64,000 nucleotides of DNA from Cryptomeria japonica. Lineage: Eukaryota > Streptophyta > Pinopsida > Cupressales > Cupressaceae. Positions 11,951 through 22,620 of the stretch are shown in pieces. How positions within the stretch are numbered: position 1 is the first letter of the stretch; each line of letters starts with the position of its first letter. Location: NCBI RefSeq assembly GCF_030272615.1, contig NC_081408.1:202640341-202704340 (forward strand), given 5' to 3'. The translations under genes and the position numbers were made by a program. Below the pieces are notes generated by a model. That model was given only the letters and a program-made list of their open reading frames with translations. It had not been told where the DNA came from and did no database searches.

Positions 11951-11993
11951 CAAACGGGGAGATTGTTGGCATTGTGTTGTCATTGATGTCAAC
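11937..11993 (+). repeat. Perfect 13-bp inverted repeat around the PPT and LTR start of G
   Basis: GTTGACATCAATG (11937-11949) and CATTGATGTCAAC (11981-11993) are exact reverse complements. The purine tract and the first 17 bases of the LTR lie in the loop. Confidence 0.75.
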
Positions 11994-12089
11994 CGGTATA
12001 GGATGACCACCGGTAGAAGAGATGCATATGCAACATTGTTATGAAGGAGTATAAGATGTGATAGCTTGGATATCATCTGGTGTTTTTGA
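11964..12089 (+). repeat. 3' LTR of G, left fragment
   Basis: Starts TGTTGGCATTGTG after the tract CAAACGGGGAGAT and stops at 12089 where E begins. The five bases 12085-12089 (TTTGA) match 26565-26569 (GTTGA) at four of five, the expected target duplication of E. Confidence 0.65.
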
Positions 12090-12894
12090 TGTTGGCAAAA
12101 TGCACACTCCAATGAGACATTGTAGGTGATTGAAGGTTTTATCATTGATGGAAACCTTACAATCCTATGACACCACCAAGGAAATCCACCGGCACCAGAA
12201 AAGTTTGATTCTACACTAGCACATAGACCACCAGCACCGACAGTGAAAGGAACCATACTGACACAAAAGTCGACAGGAATTCTATTGTTAATATATTTTG
12301 TTTATTATTGAAAAATCATTTTAAGCCAACTTGGAAAGATGTAAAATGACTCTTATATAAGGGAGATCATTGTATAACATTTTGTAATAGATAGGGAAAA
12401 GTAATAAGGTGAAATAAGGCAGACCTATTATGCGAAATATAGGTTAAGGGTTTATGTAAGAAGTAGAGCAGAAACTGGTACTGGATCTGGCATTATAGAT
12501 GCTATTTTGAAGCAGTACAAGACACTAGATTTATATAATCCATTTTCTAAGTCAGTGAGACTTCCCATTTTGTATTTGATTAGTGAGCTCTAGGGACATG
12601 GCCTTCTTGCATGTGCAGGCCCCTCTTGTAGCAGTAATATTCTCTTATTGGCCAGTAAGTGAATATTGTGGGTCACAAATCCCACTGAGGTTTCTCCCAC
12701 ACTGGGTTTCCTCATTAAAATATTGTGTTATGGTGTGTTTTTCATGTGGTTGTTTTTATCTCTATTTATTACATTAATTTCTGTTTACCGGTACACAGTA
12801 TTAATATGCTCTACATGTTTTAAGTCAATAAAATCTTATTACTAGTTAGATACTGATTCACCCCCCCCTCTCAGTATCTATGAGAATCCTAACA
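12090..12894 (+). repeat. 5' LTR of element E
   Basis: Starts TGTTGGCAAAATGCAC, ends CCTAACA. A TATA-like CTTATATAAGG lies at about 12352-12362. GATTCACCCCCCCCTC sits at 12855-12870 near the end, as in A and L. Collinear with 25762-26564. Confidence 0.85.
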
Positions 12895-12909
12895 ATTGGT
12901 ATCAGAGCC
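12895..12909 (+). promoter_or_regulatory. Primer binding site of element E
   Basis: ATTGGTATCAGAGCC, a full match to the plant initiator tRNA-Met type of primer binding site, directly after the LTR end CCTAACA. Confidence 0.85.
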
Positions 12910-12965
12910 TAGTCCTCTATTTTCAGAAGCCTAACAGCTTGAAGAAGATCTTGACACTGGTAGAG

Positions 12966-14103
12966 ATGGAAAACTTGATGAAGAAACTTGAAGGAGCTCT
13001 CTTAGACTATGATGCAGAAAAATTGAAAAATATCAAACTTGAAGATGATCTAAAGGCTGCTGAGGATATCATTCAAGCACTTCAAGAAAATTGTACTATT
13101 TCAAGAAACAAGAGAAGAGAACTTTGTGAAAAGATGCAAAAATGAGAATGATGAAAAAGAAACTCTTAATGATATGATAAATAAGTTGAAACAAGAGAAC
13201 ATAACAACAAAGAATGAGATGCAATATATGACTATGAGATTCTATAAAGAAATTGAAGATAGAAAGAAGAATGAAGAAGAATTTACTAGAAGACTAAATG
13301 ATGCTGCAAATGAAAACACAAGACTTAGTTATGAAAATGATATGTTGAAGACAGATCTAATGCATGCACAGAATGACTCAAATGAACTAATGAGACAAAA
13401 AGGTATCTTGGAAGGAGAACTAGATACTACAAATCAACATAAAGAGAAATTCAAGAAAAGCTCAGAAGAACTTGGTAACTTGCTGAAGAATCAGAAACCT
13501 AATGGTGACACTAATGGTCTTGGCTTTGAAACTGGTGAAAGATTTGGTACTGCAAATACATAGGATCATAGCAAACTGGTAAGACAACCTACTGCTTATA
13601 AATTCAATGGCAAATTCTTTAACTGTAACAAGTATGGTCATAGAGAAAATCAATGTAGATCCAGAAATAATTAGAATACCAATGCACCCACCGGTCAATG
13701 TTCAAAATACAACAAAGTTGGTCATAATTCTAAGAATTGCAGAATGAATGTGAGATGTTATGTTTGTGGAAGATTTGGACACTTATCTAATCAATGCAAA
13801 ACACAAACCGGCATAGGTTATGGAAAGGCTATTTAGAGAAATAATGTGACTTGTTATGCATGTAACAAAATTGGACATATTGTGAAATTCTGCAGAAGTA
13901 AGGCACCACCAGTAGACAACAAAGGTCCTAGTTTGAAAGGTAAAGAAAAGGTTGAAGAAGTTAAGCAGGAATTCTCAAAACAATGGATCAGGAAATCAGA
14001 ACTAAATGGTATTGGGAATACTCCTCCATCAGTAGAACCAAGCAAAACTCCATTGGCAAAACAAAGTAGCACTCCACCAGGAGGAGTCTCTTCATCTAAT
14101 TGA
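12966..14103 (+). pseudogene. Gag with coiled coil and four zinc knuckles (element E)
   Basis: I place the start at ATG 12966 (MENLMKKLEG). A long heptad-type, charged coiled coil (about 12966-13500, frame change near 13130) is followed by four tandem zinc knuckles. The first (about 13617-13660) has lost its first Cys (FFNC), and in the second (about 13702-13743) the second Cys is Tyr. The third, CYVCGRFGHLSNQC, and fourth, CYACNKIGHIVKFC, are complete. The basic/proline-rich end stops at 14101. Stops at 13561, 13672 and 13834 break it. Four knuckles in one gag is more than the usual one or two. Confidence 0.65.
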
Positions 14104-14407
14104 AGAAAATTCTTTTGAGGGTTTAACAATCAAATGTGAAATATGCTATTATTCCCTCAGTTGATAGTAAGAAGTTGAAATTACTTCTATACCAGCACAT
14201 ATGTTAAGTAAGTACTTAACCAACAAGCACTAAATGTGGTAGTTGGTAGATTGACATTATAAATTAGTGTTTTTGGCTCCATTTTACTTCACCATGCATT
14301 CAAACATTCGAAGAGTGCGAAATTTCCAGAGCTAAGGCATTTCAAGCAAAGAAGCAAAGCAATTTAGCAATTAATCTTTCCAAAGGCAGAAAAAGGTATT
14401 TATAATC
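14104..14407 (+). other. Spacer between gag and extra ORF of E
   Basis: AT-rich, no coding frame; no splice or promoter signal that I can defend. Confidence 0.4.
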
Positions 14408-17400
14408 ATGGCATCCTCTTCTGTACCTGAATTCATAGCAAACCCTACTATAATTGAGGTAATCAAACACCCTAGGCCCGTATTTCAGCTAGTTCCCAAG
14501 ATAGCTAAAAAGGATGATAATGTTGGTACATTTTCTCAAATTTGCAAAGGAGTTGTTTTTGTAGCATACCCTAGAATGTACATCCATTGCCACATAGAAG
14601 AATTAGGTGATGAGGAAATCAAGAACATGTACAAGACTGTCATATGTGATGACTCCAGTAATGTGAAACTTGAACACAAAATTATTGAAACCCTAGGATT
14701 CACTGAAATTCTCTGCATTTTGGAATTCCCCAAGGAAGTGATAAGGATAGTGTTGAGTAGGGTACATGGTGAATTTTTCTAGCTGGATTTAATTCACAAA
14801 GTCACTAAGGAAGTTGTAAAAGCTGTAACAGGGTTACCCTCCATCAGTAACAGACAAAACAAGACAAAGAAGGTCTCTAACGACCTAGTAATGAATCTAA
14901 CATGTGCAACATCCGACAAAAGGTCTTTAAGAGTGAATGATGTAATTGAAATAAATGTGAGATTTACTAGCATGATTTTAGGCTACAAAACAACACATGA
15001 AAACAGACTAAATTTAGTTTCCAGCTTATGCATAAAAAATGCTCATGACATGATTAAGGATAATGTGAAAATTGATGTATGTGAATGGTTAAAGGATGAA
15101 CTTATTGACAATCTGGGAAAGATCAAGAAGGACAAGAAAGGGACATTCAGATTTGGTAACGTAATTGTTTGCTTAATGCTACATATAACCAAATAGGTGC
15201 CCAGTATAGGTAATAAGAACCTTGGATTTGAAATACCAGTAGGCAAATTGCTATCTGACTTATTGAACAACATGGGTGAATACAAAGAAAAGAATATCAA
15301 TGAATACTTTCAAGCATTAAAGGCCAGAATGAACACTAGAGTAAGATTATCACAAACAATTGTAGATAAACATAAGGATGACATATGCTTTGTGATTAAG
15401 AAGGATGAGATCTAGATGGAAGCAGTTATCCCAAGAACAATTTGGGTTACTAAAATGGGTTATGAGATAGATGATCACATCATTGAAACATATGTTAAAG
15501 CCCTTCTGGAAGCAACCAATGAACCTAAGGAAGAGGTATTTGGTAGTGCTGAAACCACTAAAAATCAAATTCAATCCAAGAAGAGAGTGAAGAAAGTAGA
15601 AGCAATAGTGAGGAGAGGTTCAAGATAGGCTAAGGCTATCAAAGAAGATATATTGAAACAAATCGATATCACTAAAGATGAGTTACAGGCACAACAACTA
15701 GAAACTCACCTTTCACTGGTATCAACTTCTTCAGAGAGTGACATGCCAGCAACATTTAAAAGAGTTGTGAGGAAAAGGGAACCTTCACCGGTATCCACAC
15801 CTTCGCCTAGAAGAACTAGACAAAAGCAAAAGGCAGTGAGGTCCCCGGCTAAAAAGATAACTCCAAAGAAGAAAAAGTGAACACCAAAGAAAAGGACTCA
15901 ACAAAATATTGCTCCAATTGACAAATTGCTAGATGAAATAATAGAGGAAGGACAACTTAAAAACATCAACAAACTATATGACTCACTAACAATTGATGAT
16001 AAAGAAAAGGTTGAAAACAGTGTTATGTTATACTTGGATATCTACAAAAATTTCTTGATGCAAGTTGTAGATGAACTACTAGATGAACTATTCAAGAGAT
16101 TGGAAGAAAGAAGACAAGCTATTGTAGAGCTTGACAAGAAAATAAAGGTTGAAAAATTGCTTGCTGTCTACCCAGTTAAATCTCCAAAAGAGATAGATGA
16201 TATGATTTCAGAGGCTAACCGGTTAGTATTCTCTACTACACACTAGCATATTGCACTAATGGTTGGAAGAGTAAAACTGGTTGTAGAGGAAACTGAAAAT
16301 GCATGGGATATATTCCTTGTTGAAAAGGAAAAATAGGAAGAGTATAGAAACCCTAAACCAATCAAGGTATATCAGAAAGACAAGGATAAGGGAAAAGGAA
16401 AGGTTGGTGGACCTCCAAGCATCAAAATAAGAGATAATTTATCCCCACCACCTCTGGTTACTCTACCGATAACAACAACTAAAGATAAACCAGCTGATGA
16501 GAGTATGGATATATCACAAGAGGATACAAATCCTAATTCTGAGGTATTATATACAGTAGATGTTGATACTTAGAAGGTCAACATTGTGGTAGATAAGGAC
16601 ACAACCGGTAAGACAGATAAGGCTAGTGAGCCACTGGTAATTGATAACACAGATAACATAGAAGGTAAACTGACATATGGGAAAAATAGAACAACAAATA
16701 GAGCAATAGGCTCCAACACAAGAAAAAGTTAATACAGAATCAATGCCACCGCCAACTACTAAGCAAAACAAACCATTTCTTAAGGAAATGGAAACATAGA
16801 CTGACCTACCAGAGGTCACTGCAAGCCAGGATATTGCTCCCACTAGTGAAATTTAGAGTGTTGGCTCTTCAACTACAGGATTCAAGACAACAAATGTTAC
16901 TGAAGTTCTTTTAGATTCTATAAAGAAAATAACAGATTGTAGTTCACTGGCATATAAAGCTATAGATGACATAATTCCAATTTTGAAGATGATAGCTCCA
17001 AAATGCAATGTAGATAAAAAGGATTCTTTGAGTCAACTTGACACTTTGTCTAAGTATATTACTAACAACACAGTGATAGTTGAATAGATAAAGGAGGAAG
17101 CATTCAAAGAGAAGTTAGAAAAAGAAAAACAAAAATTCTTTGAGGAACAAATAAACAAGTGTACAAGGTAGTTTGACACACTTCTACTGGAACTGTGCAA
17201 CACACTTAAGGAGTTCAAAACTTTGTACAGAGACACTTGTAAGACAAAATTTTTAATAGTTGACATAGACAAGAAAATGAGCAAGATACAAGAGGAAATT
17301 AATAAGCTAGTTGATAATTTTATAAATTCATATGATTCATTATCAATTGTTGAGCAAAAGATAATAGGTCTTGAGGAAGAGTTACTAAAACTAGAAAGAG

Positions 17401-17423
17401 AAAAGGAGAAAATAAAAAAGTAA
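14408..17423 (+). pseudogene. Extra ORF of unknown function in element E
   Basis: Starts at ATG 14408 (MASSSVPEFIANP). A single frame continues to about 16680, broken by stops at about 14780, 15194, 15413, 15626, 15878, 16244 and 16334. It then shifts frame and runs to 17423. Layout: an N-terminal globular part of about 400 codons; a basic serine/proline/lysine linker (about 15740-15880, RKREPSPVSTPSPRR, KKITPKKKK), possibly a nuclear localisation signal; an acidic helical part (15926-16246); a Ser/Pro/Thr-rich stretch; and a C-terminal coiled coil (about 16900-17423). It resembles ORF K in plan (globular, S/P linker, coiled coil) but I see only weak sequence similarity. Function unknown; no enzyme motif. 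Confidence 0.55.
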
Positions 17424-17844
17424 GGCTAAGGATTTGAAATGGAGATTAAGTCCAAAGTTGGACTACCTCGCATGTTTAAGGAGAGAAATATTTGATGCAT
17501 TAGTACAAGGATAGAAAACACTGACAGAGAAAATGCAAGACCTCACCGGTACAATTCAAAGAACAGAGGCAGCAATAAAAGACAACTAAAAGTTCATTGA
17601 GAACTTGAATTTGGTTCTGGCATAACTTTTTCAAATTATAACCACCCAGTTGCAAGGTTGAGACAAAAAAGCATACTCTATTGACACTTTGACAACCTTT
17701 GTCATTGATGCCAAAGGGCGAGTAGTGGTATGAGAAACATCCAATGTCTTAGGGATCATCTACTCAGGGGGAGCGCACATTTTTTATAACAATTTTTGGA
17801 CTTCAATTTTTGGATACACTTCTAAATTTTTCTCATGAGTGTTG
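17424..17844 (+). other. 3' tail of element E before insertion F
   Basis: Non-coding. Contains two purine tracts, CCAAAGGGCGAGTAG (about 17711-17725) and CTCAGGGGGAGCGC (about 17763-17776), like the PPT-like runs of A, G and L. It ends with TGTTG (17840-17844), the left target duplication of F. The true PPT of E lies beyond F at about 25750. Confidence 0.6.
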
Positions 17845-19440
17845 TGGTGTAGGAGAACCCTTCTAAAATATTCCTCCTTCTTTGTTTTTTTGGTGTTATG
17901 CTTCCTTTGAAGCCACTGTATATAAAATAAAGAGCCATGTGCTCATGGGTCATAGTTAAGATCCTAGTTGAGTTCTTAGGGTCATGAGTCAAAATCAAGG
18001 ATTTTTTGGAAATAGAGGGTATGTGTGCTTTTGAGGTGTTTAGGGGTCCTTAATAGCATGGTGGTGTCCTTAGGTTGGCCCAATGTGGGTCTAGGAGTCA
18101 AGAAAAGCAACAATGGGAAAGTTGCTAAAAAGTTGCAAAAGTTGCATGACAACTTTTAAAAGTTGTCAAGCAACTTTTCCACCATGAGGTCAAAATTCTT
18201 AGTTTGGTGTGGAAAACCTTAATATGGGAACATAGACCAAGGAGAGGGTAGTATAACTAGTTACAAACCCTAAGTTAATGGGTTGGATGTTAGAGATTGT
18301 ACGGCCCAAGCAAACTAACTGACTCTGACTGCAATTTTTGTTGCCAGTCGGCACAAATGGAGTAAAGAAAGATCATTAATGGATTGATTTGCATGAAAAA
18401 CTATGTGAAGTGTCTTGTATGGTGTATTTAATCTCATTTTGAACAATTAGATTAGGTTTTGGTTTGCAGGTTGTGTGTGTTTGTAAATAGTTTGTAACCT
18501 TGCTTCTCACTGTCCTGTTTTGGACTGGTTTGTGTAAATGGATGCATAACTACATTCCCCATTGTGGAACCACCATGAAACCATGGGGAATGAGAGTCAA
18601 AAAATTTTAATATATTTCAAAGAAAGTAGGGCCCTTGAAAATGCAGAGAGGCCATCAAAAGACCCAATCCTAGGTGAGACTGAATAGTGCCTGGCTAGGA
18701 AGGGTTAAGTTGTAGAGGTCTTGGAGAGCAACCTTGGACAGAGGAGAGTGTACCCTTTGGAGGAGGTGTAGAGGGGTGAGTGAAGCATCATTTGTGTGAA
18801 GGAGGAGCCTCCAACAATCCAAAAAAGGTGGCAAGAGCAGAAAGCCTACACTATGTCCCTGGCAGGCCTAAAAACCCTCACAAAACCCTTAAAAACCCCG
18901 AAATTCGCCCTAGGCATTGTATGGCCACTTGGAGGCCCAAAACTAGAGAAATACTTGAGCCCTTGCCAAATTAATGGTAGTCCATTTTGTTAGTTTGGGT
19001 ATTTTGTGCATCATTTGTGAGAGGGACCCCTAAAGGACCAGGTAGGAGGCCTAATTGGTCAAAATCCTTGTAGCCCTATTTTGTGGGCAAAAACACAAAA
19101 TAATGAAATCGATAAGGGGTTGGAGTCTTGAAACCTCTTGAGGGCACATGGATGGATGTAAAACATGGTTTAAGACCTATCCTAACCTTGCTAGGACATA
19201 AGAAGCATTAGGACAAGCCAAGCCCTTATTAGCCATAGTAAGGGGTTTTGAGTCTCATGAGTAGGTGAGACCTTAGGAGCAGCATTGCAACTCATTGGTG
19301 GGTGGATTGGGCAAGGTTAGGGGATTCATCAAGAAAGGGAATTCATAGAGACCCTAGGGTGTGAAGAGGATACCAAGGGATCCAAGGGAAGGATCCAAGA
19401 GCATAGACTAGGCTAGTCTATCCCTAACCCCATCCCGTCA
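17845..19440 (+). repeat. 5' LTR of F
   Basis: Starts TGGTGTAGGAGAACCC, ends CATCCCGTCA. TATA-like TGTATATAAAATAAAG at about 17918-17933. Contains the 42-bp palindrome at 18137-18178. Open frames inside it (such as 18780-18974) recur in the 3' LTR and are not genes. Confidence 0.9.
18137..18178 (+). repeat. 42-bp near-perfect palindrome in 5' LTR of F
   Basis: Left arm AAAAGTTGCATGACAACTTT plus T and right arm 18158-18178 pair at 20 of 21 positions with no loop. The copy in the 3' LTR is at 24430-24471. Confidence 0.8.
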
Positions 19441-19441
19441 G

Positions 19442-19456
19442 ATTGGTATCAGAGCA
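19442..19456 (+). promoter_or_regulatory. Primer binding site of F
   Basis: ATTGGTATCAGAGCA one base after the LTR end, matching initiator tRNA-Met. Confidence 0.85.
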
Positions 19457-19519
19457 AGTTAAAGATTTATTGGACTGTGTATGTCTTTATATACTGGTGA
19501 ATCAGTAGGGGAGAGTAGA

Positions 19520-20486
19520 ATGGTCACTAGTATAGAGCTAGCTAGGGAGGTAGAGGAACAGAAGGAGAAGTATAGACTCCTTGAAGAATCTGAGTGAGAT
19601 AAGGGATAAACTTTAGGAAGTGGTGGATCAGAGGACACAAGGACCTTAGGGAGAAGACACCAAGGATAAAGGCAAGAAAACTATAGACATAGATGACATT
19701 ATACCTGAACCAGATCCCTTGTTTAATGAAGAACCATTTGTAAAAGCTATCAAGGCTTTGAACACTGAATCTTTTGAAGGATTGCCACATTTCAGTGGAA
19801 GGATGGATATTGACACTATCATGGAATGGATTGAGGGCATGGAAAACCATTTTGAGTGTGAGGGAGTGACAAAGGCTCAAAAGGTTAAGGTTGCCAAATC
19901 AAGATTAAGGGGAGGATATTTAACATGGTGGAAGTACCTGCAAGAAGAGATAGTTAGCATGGGGAAGCTACCTATTGCCAATTGGAAGGCCATGGTGAGT
20001 AAGATCAAAGAGAACTACTTACCAGAGGATTATGAAGTCCAACTTCATAAGAAGAGATAGGGTTTGAAGCAAAAAGACCTTGATGTGACCTCCTACACCA
20101 AAGAATTTCAAAAACTTTGTCTTAGATCTGAAGTCCAAGAAGATGAATCTATTAAGGTGGCTAGGTATCTAAGCGGCCTAAAGTGGAACATTCAAGAGGA
20201 GATGAGCCTATGGACTCCTACTACTATTCAAAAATGTCATCAACTTGCTGTCAAGGTAGAAGAGAGGAACAAAAGGAAAGGAGACTCTAATACCAGAGGT
20301 ACCAGTAGAGGTAACTCCTACTTTACAACTATGAAGTGTTACAGCTGTGGACAATTGGGACACCCGACATATAGATGCCCTGACAAGCCTACCTCATCAA
20401 ATAGTGAAAAGAGGGTTGCTTATGCACATGAAGACTCTTCAAGCAGTAAGACACCTGAAGTGGACCATATTGAATTAGAGATTTGA
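19520..20486 (+). pseudogene. Gypsy gag of F
   Basis: The first ATG is at 19520 (MVTSIELAREVEEQKEK), with stops and a frame change before the main frame at about 19719. That frame has the retrotransposon gag core: FEGLPHFSGRMDIDTIMEWI, the LRGGYLTWW block and PEDYEVQLHKKR. A TAG at 20058 follows, then LDVTSYTKEFQKLCLRSEVQ. Near the end CYSCGQLGHPTYRC is an intact CCHC zinc knuckle. It would form the particle core and bind RNA. Confidence 0.8.
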
Positions 20487-20917
20487 GAAAATCTGATGTT
20501 CAATAGGGTCTTGATAAGATAGCCAGTCAAGAATGAACCTAAGCATAGGAGAGAATTGTTTAGGGTGAGATGCAAGATCCTTGGTAAAGTTTACAAGGTG
20601 ATAGTTGATTCAGGGTCAACTAATAACATAATATTAGAAGAGGCAGTTAGGAAGTTGAAACTCACAAGAATACCCCACACTAACCCATACAAGGTGACAT
20701 GGTTGAATCATGATCAGAGCATGCTTGTCAATGAACAGACTTGGGTAGAGTTTTCTATTGGAGGATACAAGGATAAGATCCTTTGTGATGTGTTACCTAT
20801 GGATTCCTGCCACCTATTACTAGGTAGACCCTGGCAATTTGATAGAAAGGTGATCTAGGATGGAGAGGAGAACTCCATTTCATTTAATAAGTATAGCAAG
20901 ACATTTAAGATTTAGGC
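20487..20917 (+). pseudogene. Retropepsin-type protease of F
   Basis: The frame 20556-20858 shows the active-site triad in VIVDSGSTNNII and the C-terminal motif LLLGRPWQFD, the usual ends of a gypsy aspartic protease. Catalytic Asp-Ser-Gly is intact. A TAG at 20856 and another at about 20913 interrupt the link to RT. Confidence 0.8.
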
Positions 20918-22055
20918 TTTGACAGAGAATGAAGAGGGAAATTCAAGAACACCTAGTGTCTTATTGGCTACCAGTAAAGATTTCTTAAACTTGTTACATG
21001 AGGAGGAGATAGTGAAGTGTGCCATCTTTGTGAAACCAAAAGAGGGAGAAGACAAGTTGCAAGCAAATATACCCAAGGAGGTGAAGCAAATGTTGCAAGA
21101 GTATAAGGACACAGTGAGTGATGGAGCACCTACAACACTCCCACCAAAAAGGTCTGTAAGTCATCAAATAGACTTTGTTCTTAGAGAATCCCTACCTAAA
21201 AAAGCTTCATATAAGTCACACCTGATCAAAGCAAGGAGGTAGCAAGGCAAGTGTAGGAGTTATTGGAACAAGGACTGATTAAGAAGAGCATCAGGCCATA
21301 TGTAGTCCTAGTAGTGCTAGCATCAAAGAAGGGAGGCAAGTGGAGACTTTGCACTGATTCAAGGGGAATCAATAGGATCACCATAAGGTATTGGTTTCCC
21401 ATTCCTAGAATAGAGGATTTGATGGACTGTCTAGGAGGTGCCATGTATTTTACCAAGTTGGACCTTAAAAGTGGTTATCACCAGATTAGAATCAAGAAGG
21501 GTGATGTGTGGAAGACTGCTTTCAAGACCACAGAAGGGTTGTATGAATGGCTTGTGATGCCATTTGGACTCACCAATGCCCCAAGCAACTTCATGAGGTT
21601 GATGAATGAGGTGTGAAAGGATTTCATAGGTAGATTTATGGTGGTGTACCTAGATGACATTCTCATCTATAGAATAACCAAAGAGGAGCACCTTGAGCAT
21701 TTGAGGTTAGTCTTAGAAAGGTTGCACGAGGAGAAGTTATCCATCAACCTAGAGAAGTGTGACTTCTTGAAGCAAGAGCTTGTCTACTTAGGATTTGTGG
21801 TGTCTAAAGGAACCTTGAAGATGGATCCAAGCAAAGTGGAGGCAATCTTGAATTGTCCTGCACCTAGAATAGGGACTGAAGTTAGGAGTTTCCATGGATT
21901 AGCCCAATTCTATAGAAAGTTTGTGAGGAACTTCAGTGGCATATGTGCACCAGTACTTGATACCATAAAAGGAGGGCTTAAAACTAAGTTTAAATGGATT
22001 GAGTAGGCTGACAAAGCATTTCAATTATTGAAGCAAGAAGTAGCCACAAAACCTT
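20918..22055 (+). pseudogene. Reverse transcriptase of F
   Basis: Blocks in order: [20 protein letters not shown] (about 21310), [36 protein letters not shown], then TGA at about 21614, then the catalytic VVYLDDILIY (21638 onward), LGFVVSKGTLKMDP and FHGLAQFYRKFVRNFS. The YLDD box is intact. The last part is copied in the duplication at 21929-22237, which shifts the frame into RNase H. Confidence 0.85.
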
Positions 22056-22237
22056 AAAACTTCAGTGGCATATGTGCACCAGTACTTGATACCATAAAAG
22101 TAGGCCTTAAAACTTCAGTGGCATATGTGCACCAGTACTTGATACCATAAAAGGAGGCCTTAAAACTAAGTTTAAATGGACTGAGTAGGCTGACAAAGCA
22201 TTTCAATTATTGAAGCAAGAAGTAGCCACAAAACCTA
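21929..22237 (+). repeat. Internal duplication at the RT/RNase H join of F
   Basis: A 56-bp unit (starting AACTTCAGTGGCATATG) occurs at 21929-21984, 22058-22113 and 22111-22166. About 125 bp from 21929 recur from 22111, an offset of 182 bp. Because 182 is not a multiple of three, the RNase H frame is displaced relative to RT by exactly this amount. Confidence 0.85.
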
Positions 22238-22620
22238 TCCTTCTCCTACCTACGTTTGATAAGCTATTCACATTGGAGTGTGATACAAGTGGAATTGCAG
22301 TAGGGGGTGTATTGAGTCAACAGGGAAGACCTATGGTATTTTTCAGTGAGAATCTTGATGAAGCAAAGAAGAAGTACTCAGCCTATGACCTAGAGTTGTA
22401 TGCATTAGTGCAGTCTCTAAAAAAATGGAGGCATTACTTACTTCCAAAGGAATTTGTGGTGTTCACAGACAACTAGGCATTGAGTTACATTAACACTCAA
22501 GAGAAGCTTAGCAATAGACTTTTGAAATGGATGGAGTACCTCTAATCCTTCACCTTCACCATCAAGCATAGGAAGGGGCAACTCAACAAGGTGGCAGATG
22601 CATTAAGCTGGAAGTTGTTG
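22167..22620 (+). pseudogene. RNase H of F
   Basis: FTLECDTSGIAVGGVLSQ contains the first catalytic Asp. FFSENLDEAKKKYSAYDLEL has the catalytic Glu region. VVFTDN is followed by TAG in place of a sense codon, then SYINTQEKLSNRLLKW and the closing KGQLNKVADALSWK. Three of the usual motif blocks are readable; two stops break it. Confidence 0.8.

Noticed and set aside
12895-12909. tRNA gene fragment
   Set aside because: Only the 12-15 bases complementary to the tRNA 3' end are present; this is a primer binding site.
18780-18993. Two overlapping open frames, repeated at 25073-25313
   Set aside because: Both lie inside the LTRs of F in the same place; they are LTR sequence without protein-like features.
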